Origin: Gammaproteobacteria bacterium
Lineage (GTDB): Bacteria; Pseudomonadota; Gammaproteobacteria; Pseudomonadales; Pseudomonadaceae
Direction of reading: 5' to 3'
Length of the DNA stretch: 8,860 nt
NCBI GenBank assembly: GCA_012735335.1
Contig: JAAYHO010000105.1
Location: 1-8,860, forward strand
Both the position numbers and the translations under genes were made by a program. This document shows, piece after piece, positions 1 to 6,102 of the stretch; the stretch's first letter is position 1; every line of letters begins with the position of its first letter. The notes below the pieces were generated by a model. The model had not been told where the DNA came from and ran no database searches. It worked only from the letters and a program-made list of their open reading frames with translations.

Positions 1-1514
1 ATGATCTGCCGGGGTTGCGGCAGGCGATAGACGAGCATGTCGCGGGCCGCAGTGCCTGGATTCGTCACGAATACCGGATTCGACAGTGCGATGCCAGCTA
101 TCTCTGGGTGCTGGCCCGGGGCATTCTCGAGCAGGATGCGATGGGGCATCGGCGTCTGGCCGGCTCGCAGACGGATGTCAGTGAGCGCAAGCGATTTCAG
201 CAGCAGTTGGAACAGTCTGCCCGCTGTGACCCTCTGACCGGGTTATCCAACCGTACTCATCTCAATCAGTTGCTGCATCAGACTGCGCAGCGATTGAGCC
301 GGTCGGTCGGGCGCCATGCTGCTCTGCTGTTCATCGACCTGGATCGCTTCAAACTCATCAATGACAGCCTGGGACATGCTGCCGGCGATCGGGTGCTGGT
401 GGCTGTAGCAGAACGCCTGAAGACCTGCCTGCGCAGCACCGATCATCTGGCACGTTTCGGTGGTGACGAGTTTGTCATGCTGCTGGATGATCTGGTCCGT
501 TCCGAGGATGCGGAGCTGGTGGCTGCCAGGGTGCTGGCAACCTTGCGCGAGCCCCTGGTCTGCGGGAATCGAAGTCTGATCGTCAATGCCAGCATAGGGG
601 TAGCGCCACTGTTGCCGGGGCAGGGGCTGGAGACTGCCCTGCAGGCGGCGGATATTGCCCTGTACAACGCCAAGGATGATGGCAAGGCCCGCTTCAAACG
701 CTATGACCTGAGCATGCAGGAAAAGGTGGTTCAGCGATTGCAGCTGGAAACCAATGTCCTGCAGGCTCTGACCAGAAATGAGTTCACCTTGCGCTACCAG
801 CCGATTTTCGATCTTGATCAGGAGGATGGAGCGCTGCCAGTGGGGGTCGAGGCTCTGCTGCGCTGGGAGCACGGCGCTGAAACCATCTCGCCAGCGCGCT
901 TCATTCCGGTGCTTGAGGAGTCAGGTGAAATCATACCTGTGGGTTACTGGGTGCTCGAGCAGGCCTGTCGACAGGTGCGCCAATGGCAGCAGGCGGGTTT
1001 CGAACACTTCCGCTGTTCAGTAAACCTGTCCAGTCTGCAACTGCGCGATGAGGGTTTTGTCAGTCGGGTGGAGGATATCCTGCGTCGGACGGGACTGCCG
1101 CCCTCTACCTTGGTGTTGGAGATTACCGAGAGCCTGCTGCTCGACCAGGGAGACAGCACCATGCTGATTCTCGGTGAGTTGACCGCGATGGGGGTCAGGA
1201 TGGCGCTGGATGATTTCGGTACCGGCTACTGTTCACTGAGCTATCTGAATCGCTTTCCTCTGCACATCCTCAAGCTGGACCGCAGCTTCCTGCTTGAGGC
1301 CCGGCATGACTCGAGACAGCAGGCCATCTGCCGGGCCATCATCGGGTTGAGTCACAACTTGGGTCTGGATGTCATCGCAGAAGGGATCGAGGAGTCGGAG
1401 CAGGTTGCCTTCCTGCGCGAAGAGCATTGTCGCTTTGGTCAGGGCTTCTGGCTGGCACGGCCGGCCTCGGTTAACGAGATGACGCAGTTGCTGCAAGGGT
1501 ATCAAGCGCCCTGA
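1..1514 (+). CDS. c-di-GMP diguanylate cyclase/phosphodiesterase, PAS-GGDEF-EAL (5' partial)
   Basis: The gene enters from the left edge (first full codon at position 3) and stops at TGA 1512-1514. The visible N-terminus, to about 200, looks like the end of a PAS fold with its PAC tail (YLWVLARG, then GSQTDVSERK). A GGDEF domain follows, about 220-700. It has the DPLTGLSNR entry motif, an intact GGDEF signature at 459-473 and an RSTD inhibitory-site motif five residues upstream of it. The EAL domain, about 730-1500, has EALLRW (EAL at 849-857), NLSSLQL, LEITES, DDFGTG (1209-1226), KLDRSF, AEGIEE and QGFWLARP, so the usual metal and catalytic residues are all present. By family, GGDEF makes c-di-GMP from GTP and EAL hydrolyses it. 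Both domains look competent, so the net activity cannot be read from sequence. The lost N-terminus probably carries more sensory or membrane segments. The gene is convergent with rsmE, with 22 bp between stops and no visible terminator. Confidence 0.95.
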   Translation, partial: DLPGLRQAIDEHVAGRSAWIRHEYRIRQCDASYLWVLARGILEQDAMGHRRLAGSQTDVSERKRFQQQLEQSARCDPLTGLSNRTHLNQLLHQTAQRLSRSVGRHAALLFIDLDRFKLINDSLGHAAGDRVLVAVAERLKTCLRSTDHLARFGGDEFVMLLDDLVRSEDAELVAARVLATLREPLVCGNRSLIVNASIGVAPLLPGQGLETALQAADIALYNAKDDGKARFKRYDLSMQEKVVQRLQLETNVLQALTRNEFTLRYQPIFDLDQEDGALPVGVEALLRWEHGAETISPARFIPVLEESGEIIPVGYWVLEQACRQVRQWQQAGFEHFRCSVNLSSLQLRDEGFVSRVEDILRRTGLPPSTLVLEITESLLLDQGDSTMLILGELTAMGVRMALDDFGTGYCSLSYLNRFPLHILKLDRSFLLEARHDSRQQAICRAIIGLSHNLGLDVIAEGIEESEQVAFLREEHCRFGQGFWLARPASVNEMTQLLQGYQAP

Positions 1515-1536
1515 AACAGCAGACTAAGCGAGTCCA

Positions 1537-2259
1537 TCAGAAGTCGCCCCACAGTTGCTGGGCGATGCTCAGGGCTACTACCGGGGCAGTTTCCGTGCGC
1601 AGTACCCGGGGGCCGAAGCGCGCGGCATGGAAGCCTGCTGCCTGAGCCTGCTCGATCTCGGTGGCACTCAGGCCGCCCTCCGGGCCGATCAGCAGGCCGA
1701 GACTGGCGGGGGCGGGCAGGTTGCGCAGATCCTGATCGGTGCGGTGGTGCAGCACCAGTTTCAATTGCACGTCCAGTTCGGTCAGCCAGTCGCTCAGTGC
1801 CATCGGCGCTGCGATCACCGGCACCCGGCTGCGACCGCACTGCTCGCAGGCGCTGATGGCGATCTGTTGCCAGTGCTGCTGGCGCTTGTCCGCCCGCTCG
1901 CCCTGCAGACGTACCTCGCAGCGCTCGGTAAACAGCGGGGTGATGCGGTTGACACCCAGCTCCACGGCTTTCTGGATGGCCCAGTCCATGCGTTCACCCC
2001 GGGACATGGCCTGACCCAGATGGATCAGCAGCGGCGACTCGGCCAGGCCGGGCAGCGGCGCATGCAGGCTCAGGCGGACCTGGCGCTTGCCGACTTCCAC
2101 TACCTCGCCGGGCCATTCCTGCCCGGAGCCATTGAACAGTTGTACCGCAGCGCCGGGGCCGAGGCGCAGGACCCGGCCGACATAGTGGGCCAGGTCGCCC
2201 TCCAGCAGTTGCTCGCCCTCGGCCAGCGGTGCATCCAGATAGAAGCGGGAAACGCGCAT
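1537..2259 (-). CDS. rsmE: 16S rRNA (uracil1498-N3)-methyltransferase RsmE
   Basis: The 240-residue product has the usual RsmE length. An N-terminal PUA-like part (RFYLDAPL, then HYVGRVLRLGPG) precedes a SPOUT-class methyltransferase domain. The AdoMet-binding trefoil-knot signatures are LLIGPEGGLS (about 189-198) and FGPRVLRTETA (215-225). Further family motifs are AMSRGERMDWAIQKAVELGV (84-103) and ERCEVR. The family methylates N3 of U1498 in 16S rRNA of the assembled 30S subunit, using AdoMet, in the cytoplasm. The ATG at 2257-2259 lies only 3 nt beyond the bioA stop, so rsmE is probably translated from a bioA-rsmE transcript. Its upstream Shine-Dalgarno is weak (GAG within the end of bioA), which suggests translational coupling. 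It ends 22 bp from the convergent GGDEF-EAL gene. Confidence 0.96.
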   Translation of the reverse strand: MRVSRFYLDAPLAEGEQLLEGDLAHYVGRVLRLGPGAAVQLFNGSGQEWPGEVVEVGKRQVRLSLHAPLPGLAESPLLIHLGQAMSRGERMDWAIQKAVELGVNRITPLFTERCEVRLQGERADKRQQHWQQIAISACEQCGRSRVPVIAAPMALSDWLTELDVQLKLVLHHRTDQDLRNLPAPASLGLLIGPEGGLSATEIEQAQAAGFHAARFGPRVLRTETAPVVALSIAQQLWGDF

Positions 2260-2262
2260 GGG

Positions 2263-3615
2263 TCAGTCTCGGGTGGCTCGTTCGATCCCTTCCCAGGCGA
2301 CGCTGGCCAGGTGATCGATCTGTTCGGGGGTGATGACATAGGGCGGCATGAAGTACACCACGCTGCCCAGCGGACGCAGCAACGCCTCGTGGCGCAGGCC
2401 GTACTCGTAGACGCGGATGCCCCGGCGCTGCTGCCAGGGGTAGGGTGTGCGACTGGCCTTGTCCTGCACCATCTCGATGGCCAGCACCATGCCGGTCTGG
2501 CGCACCTCGGCGACGTGCGGGTGGTCGGCAAAATGCGCGGTGGCCTGGCCCATGTGGGCGGCCAGCGCGCGGTTGTTTTCGATCACATTGTCCCGTTCGA
2601 ACAGCTCCAGCGTGGCCAGTGCCGCAGCGCAGGCCAGCGGGTTGCCGGTGTAGCTGTGCGAGTGCAGGAAGGCACGCAGGGTGTCGTAATCATCGTAGAA
2701 GGCCTGGTATACCTCGTCGGTGGTCAGGCATACGGACATCGGCAGATAGCCACCGGTCAGGGCCTTGGACAGGCACAGGAAGTCCGGGCTCATGTCCGCC
2801 TGCTCGCAGGCGAACAGGCTGCCGGTGCGGCCGAAGCCCACGGCAATCTCGTCGTGGATCAGGTGTACGCCGTAGCGGTCGCAGGCCTCGCGCAGCAGTT
2901 TCAGATAAACGGGGTGATACATGCGCATGCCGCCGGCGCACTGGATCAGCGGCTCGATGATCACCGCGGCGACCTGATCGTGATTTTCCGCCAGCGCCCG
3001 TTCCATATGCTCGAACATCAGTCGGCTGTGTTCTTCCCAGCTGGTGCCGGGCTCGCGCTCGTAGCAGTCCGGCGAGGGCACGGTGATCACGTCCATCAGC
3101 AGCGGTTTGTAGGTTTCCTTGTACAGCGCCACATCGCCCACCGCCAGCGCGGCCAGGGTCTCGCCATGGTAGCTGTTGGACAGGGTGATGAAGCGCTGCT
3201 TCTGCGGTTTGCCGTTGTTGAGCCAGTAGTGAAAGCTCATCTTCAACGCCACCTCGATACAGGAGGAGCCGTTGTCGGCATAGAAGCAACGGGTCAGCGG
3301 GGCCGGAGTGATGCTGACCAGTTTCTCCGACAGCTCGATCACCGGCTGATGGGAGAAGCCACCGAGAATCACATGCTCCAGGGTGTCGAGCTGCTGTTTG
3401 ACCCGCTGATTGATCCAGGGGTTGGCGTGGCCGAAGATATTGACCCACCAGGAACTGACCGCATCCAGATAGCGGTTGCCATCGAAGTCGTGCAGCCATA
3501 CCCCTTCGCCCCGCTGGATGGGGACAATGGGCATGTGCTCGTGGTCTTTCATCTGGGTGCAGGGATGCCAGAGTACTGCCAGGTCCCGCTGCATCCACTG
3601 ATTGTTCTGGCCCAT
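2263..3615 (-). CDS. bioA: Adenosylmethionine-8-amino-7-oxononanoate aminotransferase (DAPA synthase)
   Basis: This 450-residue class-III PLP aminotransferase carries the BioA hallmarks. These are LWHPCTQM near the N-terminus, the SSWWVNIFGHANP substrate loop (54-66), DNGSSCIEVALKM (114-126), SYHGET (148-153), HDEIAVGFGRTG with Asp255 expected to contact the PLP pyridine nitrogen, SKALTGGYLP with Lys284 as the expected Schiff-base lysine, and HSYTGNPLACAAA. The WW pair and conserved Tyr/His distinguish it from ornithine or GABA aminotransferases of the same fold. The enzyme transfers the amino group of AdoMet to 7-keto-8-aminopelargonate, making 7,8-diaminopelargonate, the antepenultimate step of biotin synthesis. 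The other bio genes are not in the window. The ATG at 3613-3615 has a GAGG five nt upstream, half buried in an inverted repeat. rsmE follows 3 nt downstream. vfr lies 73 nt upstream on the same strand. Confidence 0.97.
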   Translation of the reverse strand: MGQNNQWMQRDLAVLWHPCTQMKDHEHMPIVPIQRGEGVWLHDFDGNRYLDAVSSWWVNIFGHANPWINQRVKQQLDTLEHVILGGFSHQPVIELSEKLVSITPAPLTRCFYADNGSSCIEVALKMSFHYWLNNGKPQKQRFITLSNSYHGETLAALAVGDVALYKETYKPLLMDVITVPSPDCYEREPGTSWEEHSRLMFEHMERALAENHDQVAAVIIEPLIQCAGGMRMYHPVYLKLLREACDRYGVHLIHDEIAVGFGRTGSLFACEQADMSPDFLCLSKALTGGYLPMSVCLTTDEVYQAFYDDYDTLRAFLHSHSYTGNPLACAAALATLELFERDNVIENNRALAAHMGQATAHFADHPHVAEVRQTGMVLAIEMVQDKASRTPYPWQQRRGIRVYEYGLRHEALLRPLGSVVYFMPPYVITPEQIDHLASVAWEGIERATRD

Positions 3616-3622
3616 TGCTGCC

Positions 3623-3650
3623 TCGCCGGATAGATGAGTGAATCCGGCGA
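3623..3650. repeat. Perfect 9-bp inverted repeat in the bioA leader
   Basis: TCGCCGGAT at 3623-3631 and ATCCGGCGA at 3642-3650 are exact reverse complements separated by 10 nt. On the bioA strand the second arm runs into the Shine-Dalgarno (GAGG, 3621-3624), which ends five nt from the ATG, so a hairpin would partly mask the ribosome binding site. The other end touches a possible -10. It could be a repressor operator or an RNA stem. No T-tract follows on the minus strand, and only TTGT follows on the plus strand, so it is a poor intrinsic terminator. Confidence 0.6.
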
Positions 3651-3655
3651 TTGTA
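3650..3655 (-). promoter_or_regulatory. Possible -10 element for bioA-rsmE
   Basis: On the minus strand this reads TACAAT, five of six matches to the sigma70 -10 consensus. No good -35 lies 16-18 bp upstream, so the call is weak. It would place transcription start near 3643, about 28 nt before the bioA ATG and inside the inverted repeat. The alternative is read-through from vfr, whose stop is only 73 nt upstream with no strong terminator visible. Confidence 0.3.
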
Positions 3656-3688
3656 ACCCGGCGGCGCCCTGCCTGCAGAACTCTCCGG

Positions 3689-4333
3689 TCAGCGGGTGCC
3701 GTAGATCACCATGGTCTTGCCCTTGACGCTGATCAGCCCCTGCTCTTCGAGGCTCTTGAGCACCCGGCCGACCATCTCCCGGGAACAGCCGACAATGCGG
3801 CCGATTTCCTGGCGGGTGATCTTGATCTGCATGCCATCGGGGTGGGTCATGGCGTCCGGCTGTTTGCACAGCTCCAGCAGGGTGCCGGCCACACGTCCGG
3901 TTACATCGAGAAAGGCCAGATCGCCGACCTTGCGGGTGGTGCGGCGCAAGCGATCGGCCATCTGCCGGCCCACTACATACAGCAGTTCGGGATCGCGGGC
4001 AGTGATTTCGCGGAACTTGCTGTAAGGCAGTTCGGCCAGCTCGCATTCGGTCTTGGCCTTGACCCAGGCGCTGCGGTCCTGCTCGGCCTGCTCCTCATCA
4101 AACAGACCCATTTCACCGAAGAAATCCCCCGGGTTGAGGTAGGCAATGATCATGTCCCGACCCTGTTCGTCCTCGATCAGGATGGTGACTGAACCCTTGA
4201 CGATGTAGTAGAGGCGGTCGGAGACATCGCCGGCATGAATGATGGTACTGCGCGGACCAAAGCGCCGCCGGTAGCAATGACCCAGAAATACATCGAGGTT
4301 CTTGATCTGGGGGGCTCGGGTAAGAGCAGTCAT
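3689..4333 (-). CDS. vfr: cAMP-responsive transcriptional regulator Vfr (Crp family)
   Basis: From the ATG at 4331-4333 the product is 214 residues, the length I recall for P. aeruginosa Vfr, and it aligns with it from residue 1. A better-placed AGGA (8 nt) precedes this start. An in-frame ATG three codons earlier (4340-4342) would give 217 residues and has an AGGA at 4 nt. The cyclic-nucleotide domain (about 15-115) contains the phosphate-binding cassette [10 protein letters not shown] (69-78) and RSAW (87-90). The dimer helix has [20 protein letters not shown] (130-149), with the Thr pair expected at the cAMP contact. The C-terminal helix-turn-helix is [20 protein letters not shown] (173-192), with Arg185, Glu186 and Arg190 in the Crp DNA-contact positions. 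In P. aeruginosa Vfr controls virulence, type IV pili, quorum sensing and type III secretion. In this organism its targets are unknown. It is divergent from the OsmC-family gene. Confidence 0.95.
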   Translation of the reverse strand: MTALTRAPQIKNLDVFLGHCYRRRFGPRSTIIHAGDVSDRLYYIVKGSVTILIEDEQGRDMIIAYLNPGDFFGEMGLFDEEQAEQDRSAWVKAKTECELAELPYSKFREITARDPELLYVVGRQMADRLRRTTRKVGDLAFLDVTGRVAGTLLELCKQPDAMTHPDGMQIKITRQEIGRIVGCSREMVGRVLKSLEEQGLISVKGKTMVIYGTR

Positions 4334-4412
4334 AGTCGTCATCCTGTCCTATATGATCGGTCAGACCATGCAAACATGGCATCCTTGCAGGCTCGTCATG
4401 AGACCAATTCTG

Positions 4413-4441
4413 ATTATGTCCAGTTTTGCCGATAAAGGCCA
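4413..4441 (-). promoter_or_regulatory. Possible vfr promoter
   Basis: On the minus strand a CATAAT -10 (4413-4418, five of six) has TGGCCT (4436-4441, three of six) 17 bp upstream. Transcription would start near 4406, leaving a leader of about 70 nt. No TGTGA-N6-TCACA site was found between the divergent starts, so I cannot support direct autoregulation. The call rests on pattern alone. Confidence 0.25.
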
Positions 4442-4451
4442 GCACCTGAGT

Positions 4452-4483
4452 CTGGCGGCTGTTGTGCTATTCTCCGCCGCCAG
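4452..4483. repeat. Perfect 8-bp inverted repeat upstream of the OsmC-family gene
   Basis: CTGGCGGC (4452-4459) and GCCGCCAG (4476-4483) are exact reverse complements with a 16-nt spacer. The centre-to-centre distance is 24 bp, a little over two helical turns, so a dimeric regulator could bind one face. The pair brackets the likely promoter elements of the downstream gene, as an operator would. If transcribed it could instead form a stem. In that case GTTGT (4461-4465) in the loop could also pair with ACAAC (4486-4490). Confidence 0.5.
4453..4473 (+). promoter_or_regulatory. Candidate promoter of the OsmC-family gene (sigma54-like, or extended -10)
   Basis: TGGC at 4453-4456 and TGCT at 4465-4468 place GG and GC exactly 10 bp apart, the spacing of a sigma54 -24/-12 promoter. 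The intervening ACG of the consensus is not kept. The same bases also give a weaker sigma70 reading: an extended -10 TGCTATTCT (4465-4473) with no recognisable -35. Either would start transcription near 4479, about 33 nt before the ATG. No enhancer site was identified. Confidence 0.35.
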
Positions 4484-4512
4484 CAACAACCTCATTGCAG
4501 TGGGAGAGTGGA

Positions 4513-4935
4513 ATGAAAGCGCAGATCAAGTGGGTGGATGGGGCCATGTTTCTCGGCGAATCGGGCAGTGGCCATACCATTGTCATGGACGGTCCCGAAG
4601 AGGCGGGTGGTCGCAACATGGGCGTGCGCCCGATGGAGACGGTGCTGATCGGGCTGGGCGGCTGCGCCAGTTATGACGTGGTCAGCATTCTGAAGAAGGG
4701 CCGTCAGGATGTGCGCGATGTACACACCCTGCTTGAGGCCGAGCGGGCGGACAGCGAACCCAAGGTATTTACCCGGATTCATGTGAAATTCGTGGTCAGC
4801 GGCAAGAACCTGAAGGAAGCGCAGGTCAAGCGGGCGGTGGAACTGTCAGCGGAGAAGTACTGCTCGGCCTCCATCATGCTTGGTCGCGGCGGGGTGGAGA
4901 TCACCCACGACTACGAGATTATCGAGGTCGACTGA
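4513..4935 (+). CDS. OsmC/Ohr-superfamily protein, YhfA-like
   Basis: The 140-residue product begins MKAQIKWVDG at ATG 4513-4515, with GGGAG six nt upstream. The reading frame is open further upstream, but that part is not conserved-looking and overlaps promoter-like sequence. OsmC-type features are RPMETVLIGLGGC (39-51), with Arg39, Glu42 and Cys51, and a second cysteine in EKYCSASIML (Cys117). In OsmC and Ohr the two cysteines reduce organic hydroperoxides with help from Arg and Glu. The YhfA branch keeps the cysteines, but its physiological substrate is not established to my knowledge. Its position divergent from the cAMP receptor gene matches yhfA next to crp in E. coli, supporting the subfamily call. 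It converges on coq7, with 33 bp between the stops. Confidence 0.9.
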   Translation: MKAQIKWVDGAMFLGESGSGHTIVMDGPEEAGGRNMGVRPMETVLIGLGGCASYDVVSILKKGRQDVRDVHTLLEAERADSEPKVFTRIHVKFVVSGKNLKEAQVKRAVELSAEKYCSASIMLGRGGVEITHDYEIIEVD

Positions 4936-4956
4936 GGCGCAACCACGGGCTGCGCC
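4936..4956. terminator. Possible weak bidirectional terminator stem between the OsmC-family gene and coq7
   Basis: GGCGCA (4936-4941) and TGCGCC (4951-4956) form a perfect 6-bp stem with a 9-nt loop, immediately after the OsmC-family stop and before the convergent coq7 stop. A shorter GGGC-TGC-GCCC hairpin (4947-4957) competes with it. Neither strand has a T-tract after it, so it is not a classic intrinsic terminator. Position between convergent genes is the main argument. Confidence 0.35.
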
Positions 4957-4968
4957 CAGCCGGATCGG

Positions 4969-5613
4969 TCAGATGCGGTAGGTGGCGCTGGTCATCACCT
5001 TCGACATCAGCTTCATCACGCCCTTGACCGGACGGGGGAAGACCACGCCACCGGCCTGCAGGGCATGCTGGGCATGTTCGATCTCATCCTCGCGCATCTG
5101 CTCGAGCACCGCGCGGGACTTCAGATCGTCCTCCGGCAGCTGGGTCAGGTGATCATCCAGGTGCCGCTCCACCAGTTGCTCGGTGGCAGCGACGAACCCC
5201 AGGCTGATGCGGTCGCTGATCTTGCCAGCGGCCGCGCCCAGTCCGAAGGACAGACCATAGAACAGCGGGTTGAACAGGCTGGTGCGACTGCCCAGCTCGT
5301 TCAGGCGCTGCTCGCACCAGGCCAGGTGGTCGATTTCCTCGGCGGCGGCCTGCTCCATCTGTTCACGCACATCCGGCAGTTTCGCCGTCAGTGCCTGGCC
5401 CTGATACAGCGCCTGGGCACACACCTCACCGGTGTGGTTGATGCGCATCAGACCGGCCACATGCCGGCGCTGATCCTCGCTCACCGCATCGCTGCGCAGA
5501 TGCTGTGCGGGCGAGGGGCGGGCGGCCTGGGCGGCGCCGGGTACCAGGGTGCGCATGGCCTGTTCGCCCTGCACCAGCAGGCGGTCGAACAGGCTGTATT
5601 GGCGTGTACTCAT
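4969..5613 (-). CDS. coq7: Demethoxyubiquinone hydroxylase Coq7
   Basis: From ATG 5611-5613 the product is 214 residues, normal for bacterial Coq7. The start has an excellent CAGGAGAG seven nt upstream. An in-frame extension to 5715 would overlap the HIT gene and adds nothing family-like. Four-helix ferritin-like diiron residues are all present: Glu63 in [12 protein letters not shown], Glu93 and His96 in EEIDHLAW, Glu145 in ATEQLVERH, and Glu177 and His180 in EDEIEHA. The family hydroxylates 2-polyprenyl-3-methyl-6-methoxy-1,4-benzoquinol (demethoxyubiquinol), using O2, at the inner face of the cytoplasmic membrane, a late step of ubiquinone synthesis. Hydrophobic stretches near 117-142 fit membrane association. 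The HIT-domain gene is 61 nt upstream on the same strand and may be co-transcribed. Confidence 0.96.
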   Translation of the reverse strand: MSTRQYSLFDRLLVQGEQAMRTLVPGAAQAARPSPAQHLRSDAVSEDQRRHVAGLMRINHTGEVCAQALYQGQALTAKLPDVREQMEQAAAEEIDHLAWCEQRLNELGSRTSLFNPLFYGLSFGLGAAAGKISDRISLGFVAATEQLVERHLDDHLTQLPEDDLKSRAVLEQMREDEIEHAQHALQAGGVVFPRPVKGVMKLMSKVMTSATYRI

Positions 5614-5637
5614 CTCATCTCTCCTGAAACTGGCGTC

Positions 5638-5643
5638 AGTATA
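5638..5643 (-). promoter_or_regulatory. Possible -10 element for coq7
   Basis: On the minus strand this reads TATACT, five of six matches to the -10 consensus. There is no convincing -35 at the right distance. Start would be near 5631, about 18 nt before the coq7 ATG. It could supplement transcription arriving from the HIT gene. On the plus strand the element is flanked by direct GCGTC repeats at 5634-5638 and 5644-5648. Confidence 0.25.
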
Positions 5644-5674
5644 GCGTCTGGAGCAGCCGCAGGCTTGTTGCAGA

Positions 5675-6013
5675 TCAACCCGGCGGCCAACCCATCTGCC
5701 GCTGACCCAGCACATGCAGGTGAATGTGGTAGACCGTCTGGCTGCCCATCTCCTTGCAGTTGAACACGGTGCGGAAGCCGCCGTCGCAACCCAGCTCCAG
5801 CGCCAGCCGCTGGGCGGTGTAGGTCATGTAACCAACCAGTTCACAATCTTCCTCTGTCATATCGTTGAGGGTGGCGATATGCTTTTTCGGAATGACCAGA
5901 AAATGTACCGGAGCCTGGGGGTTGATGTCATGGAAGGCCATCACGCGTTCGTCCTCGAAGATGATCTTCGAGGGTATCTTGCCTTCGGCAATACTGCAGA
6001 ACAGACAGTTCAC
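5675..6013 (-). CDS. HIT-domain (histidine triad) nucleotide hydrolase, HinT-like
   Basis: The 112-residue protein is a single HIT domain. It begins [20 protein letters not shown], typical of the HinT branch, with Cys3 and Cys6 possibly joining His45 at a zinc site. [12 protein letters not shown] (35-46) follows, and the catalytic triad YHIHLHVLG (His96, His98, His100) comes before the WPPG C-terminus. HinT enzymes hydrolyse purine nucleoside phosphoramidates such as adenosine monophosphoramidate, through a His-AMP intermediate. The natural substrate in this organism is unknown. The start is GTG at 6011-6013, chosen because AAGGAG lies six nt upstream and because it gives the normal family N-terminus. 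coq7 is 61 nt downstream on the same strand. The ATPase gene diverges from an 89-bp spacer in which I found no convincing promoter for either gene. Confidence 0.94.
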   Translation of the reverse strand: MNCLFCSIAEGKIPSKIIFEDERVMAFHDINPQAPVHFLVIPKKHIATLNDMTEEDCELVGYMTYTAQRLALELGCDGGFRTVFNCKEMGSQTVYHIHLHVLGQRQMGWPPG

Positions 6014-6102
6014 AGTGCTCTCCTTGTAATGGATTCGAGTACTGCCAGTGTAACCAACCCGTCACCCAATAGGACAGCGCCCCTTGCACACAGGAATGCC
6101 CC

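Noticed and set aside
243..872. A 209-codon open frame on - inside the GGDEF-EAL gene
   Set aside because: It is antisense to conserved GGDEF and EAL motifs, with no domain of its own.
1515..1536. Terminator between the GGDEF-EAL gene and rsmE
   Set aside because: The 22 bp hold no inverted repeat or T-tract that could form one.
1555..3633. A 692-codon open frame on + opposite rsmE and bioA
   Set aside because: It lies entirely antisense to two well-supported genes, crosses their junction, shows no recognisable domain and is rich in Gly, Ala, Gln and His, as antisense frames of GC-rich genes are.
3651..3658. TTGTAACC resembling a BirA-operator half-site upstream of bioA
   Set aside because: The partner half-site expected about 14-15 bp away is absent, so only one half of the palindrome exists.
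4343..4512. Crp/Vfr binding site for autoregulation of vfr
   Set aside because: No TGTGA-N6-TCACA-like sequence is visible in the intergenic region. The only small palindromes, such as CCATG-N4-CATGG at 4366-4379, do not fit the site.
5614..5715. N-terminal extension of coq7 by 34 residues
   Set aside because: It overlaps the end of the HIT gene and lacks family similarity. The ATG at 5611-5613 has an excellent ribosome binding site.
5065..5763. A 232-codon open frame on + opposite coq7 and the HIT gene
   Set aside because: It spans the gap and both opposite genes, with no domain and no credible ribosome binding site.
6014..6102. Divergent promoters or a sigma54 site between the HIT gene and the ATPase
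   Set aside because: Several partial -10 or -35 hexamers occur, but none pair at acceptable spacing, and TGGCAG lacks the matching GC ten bases on.
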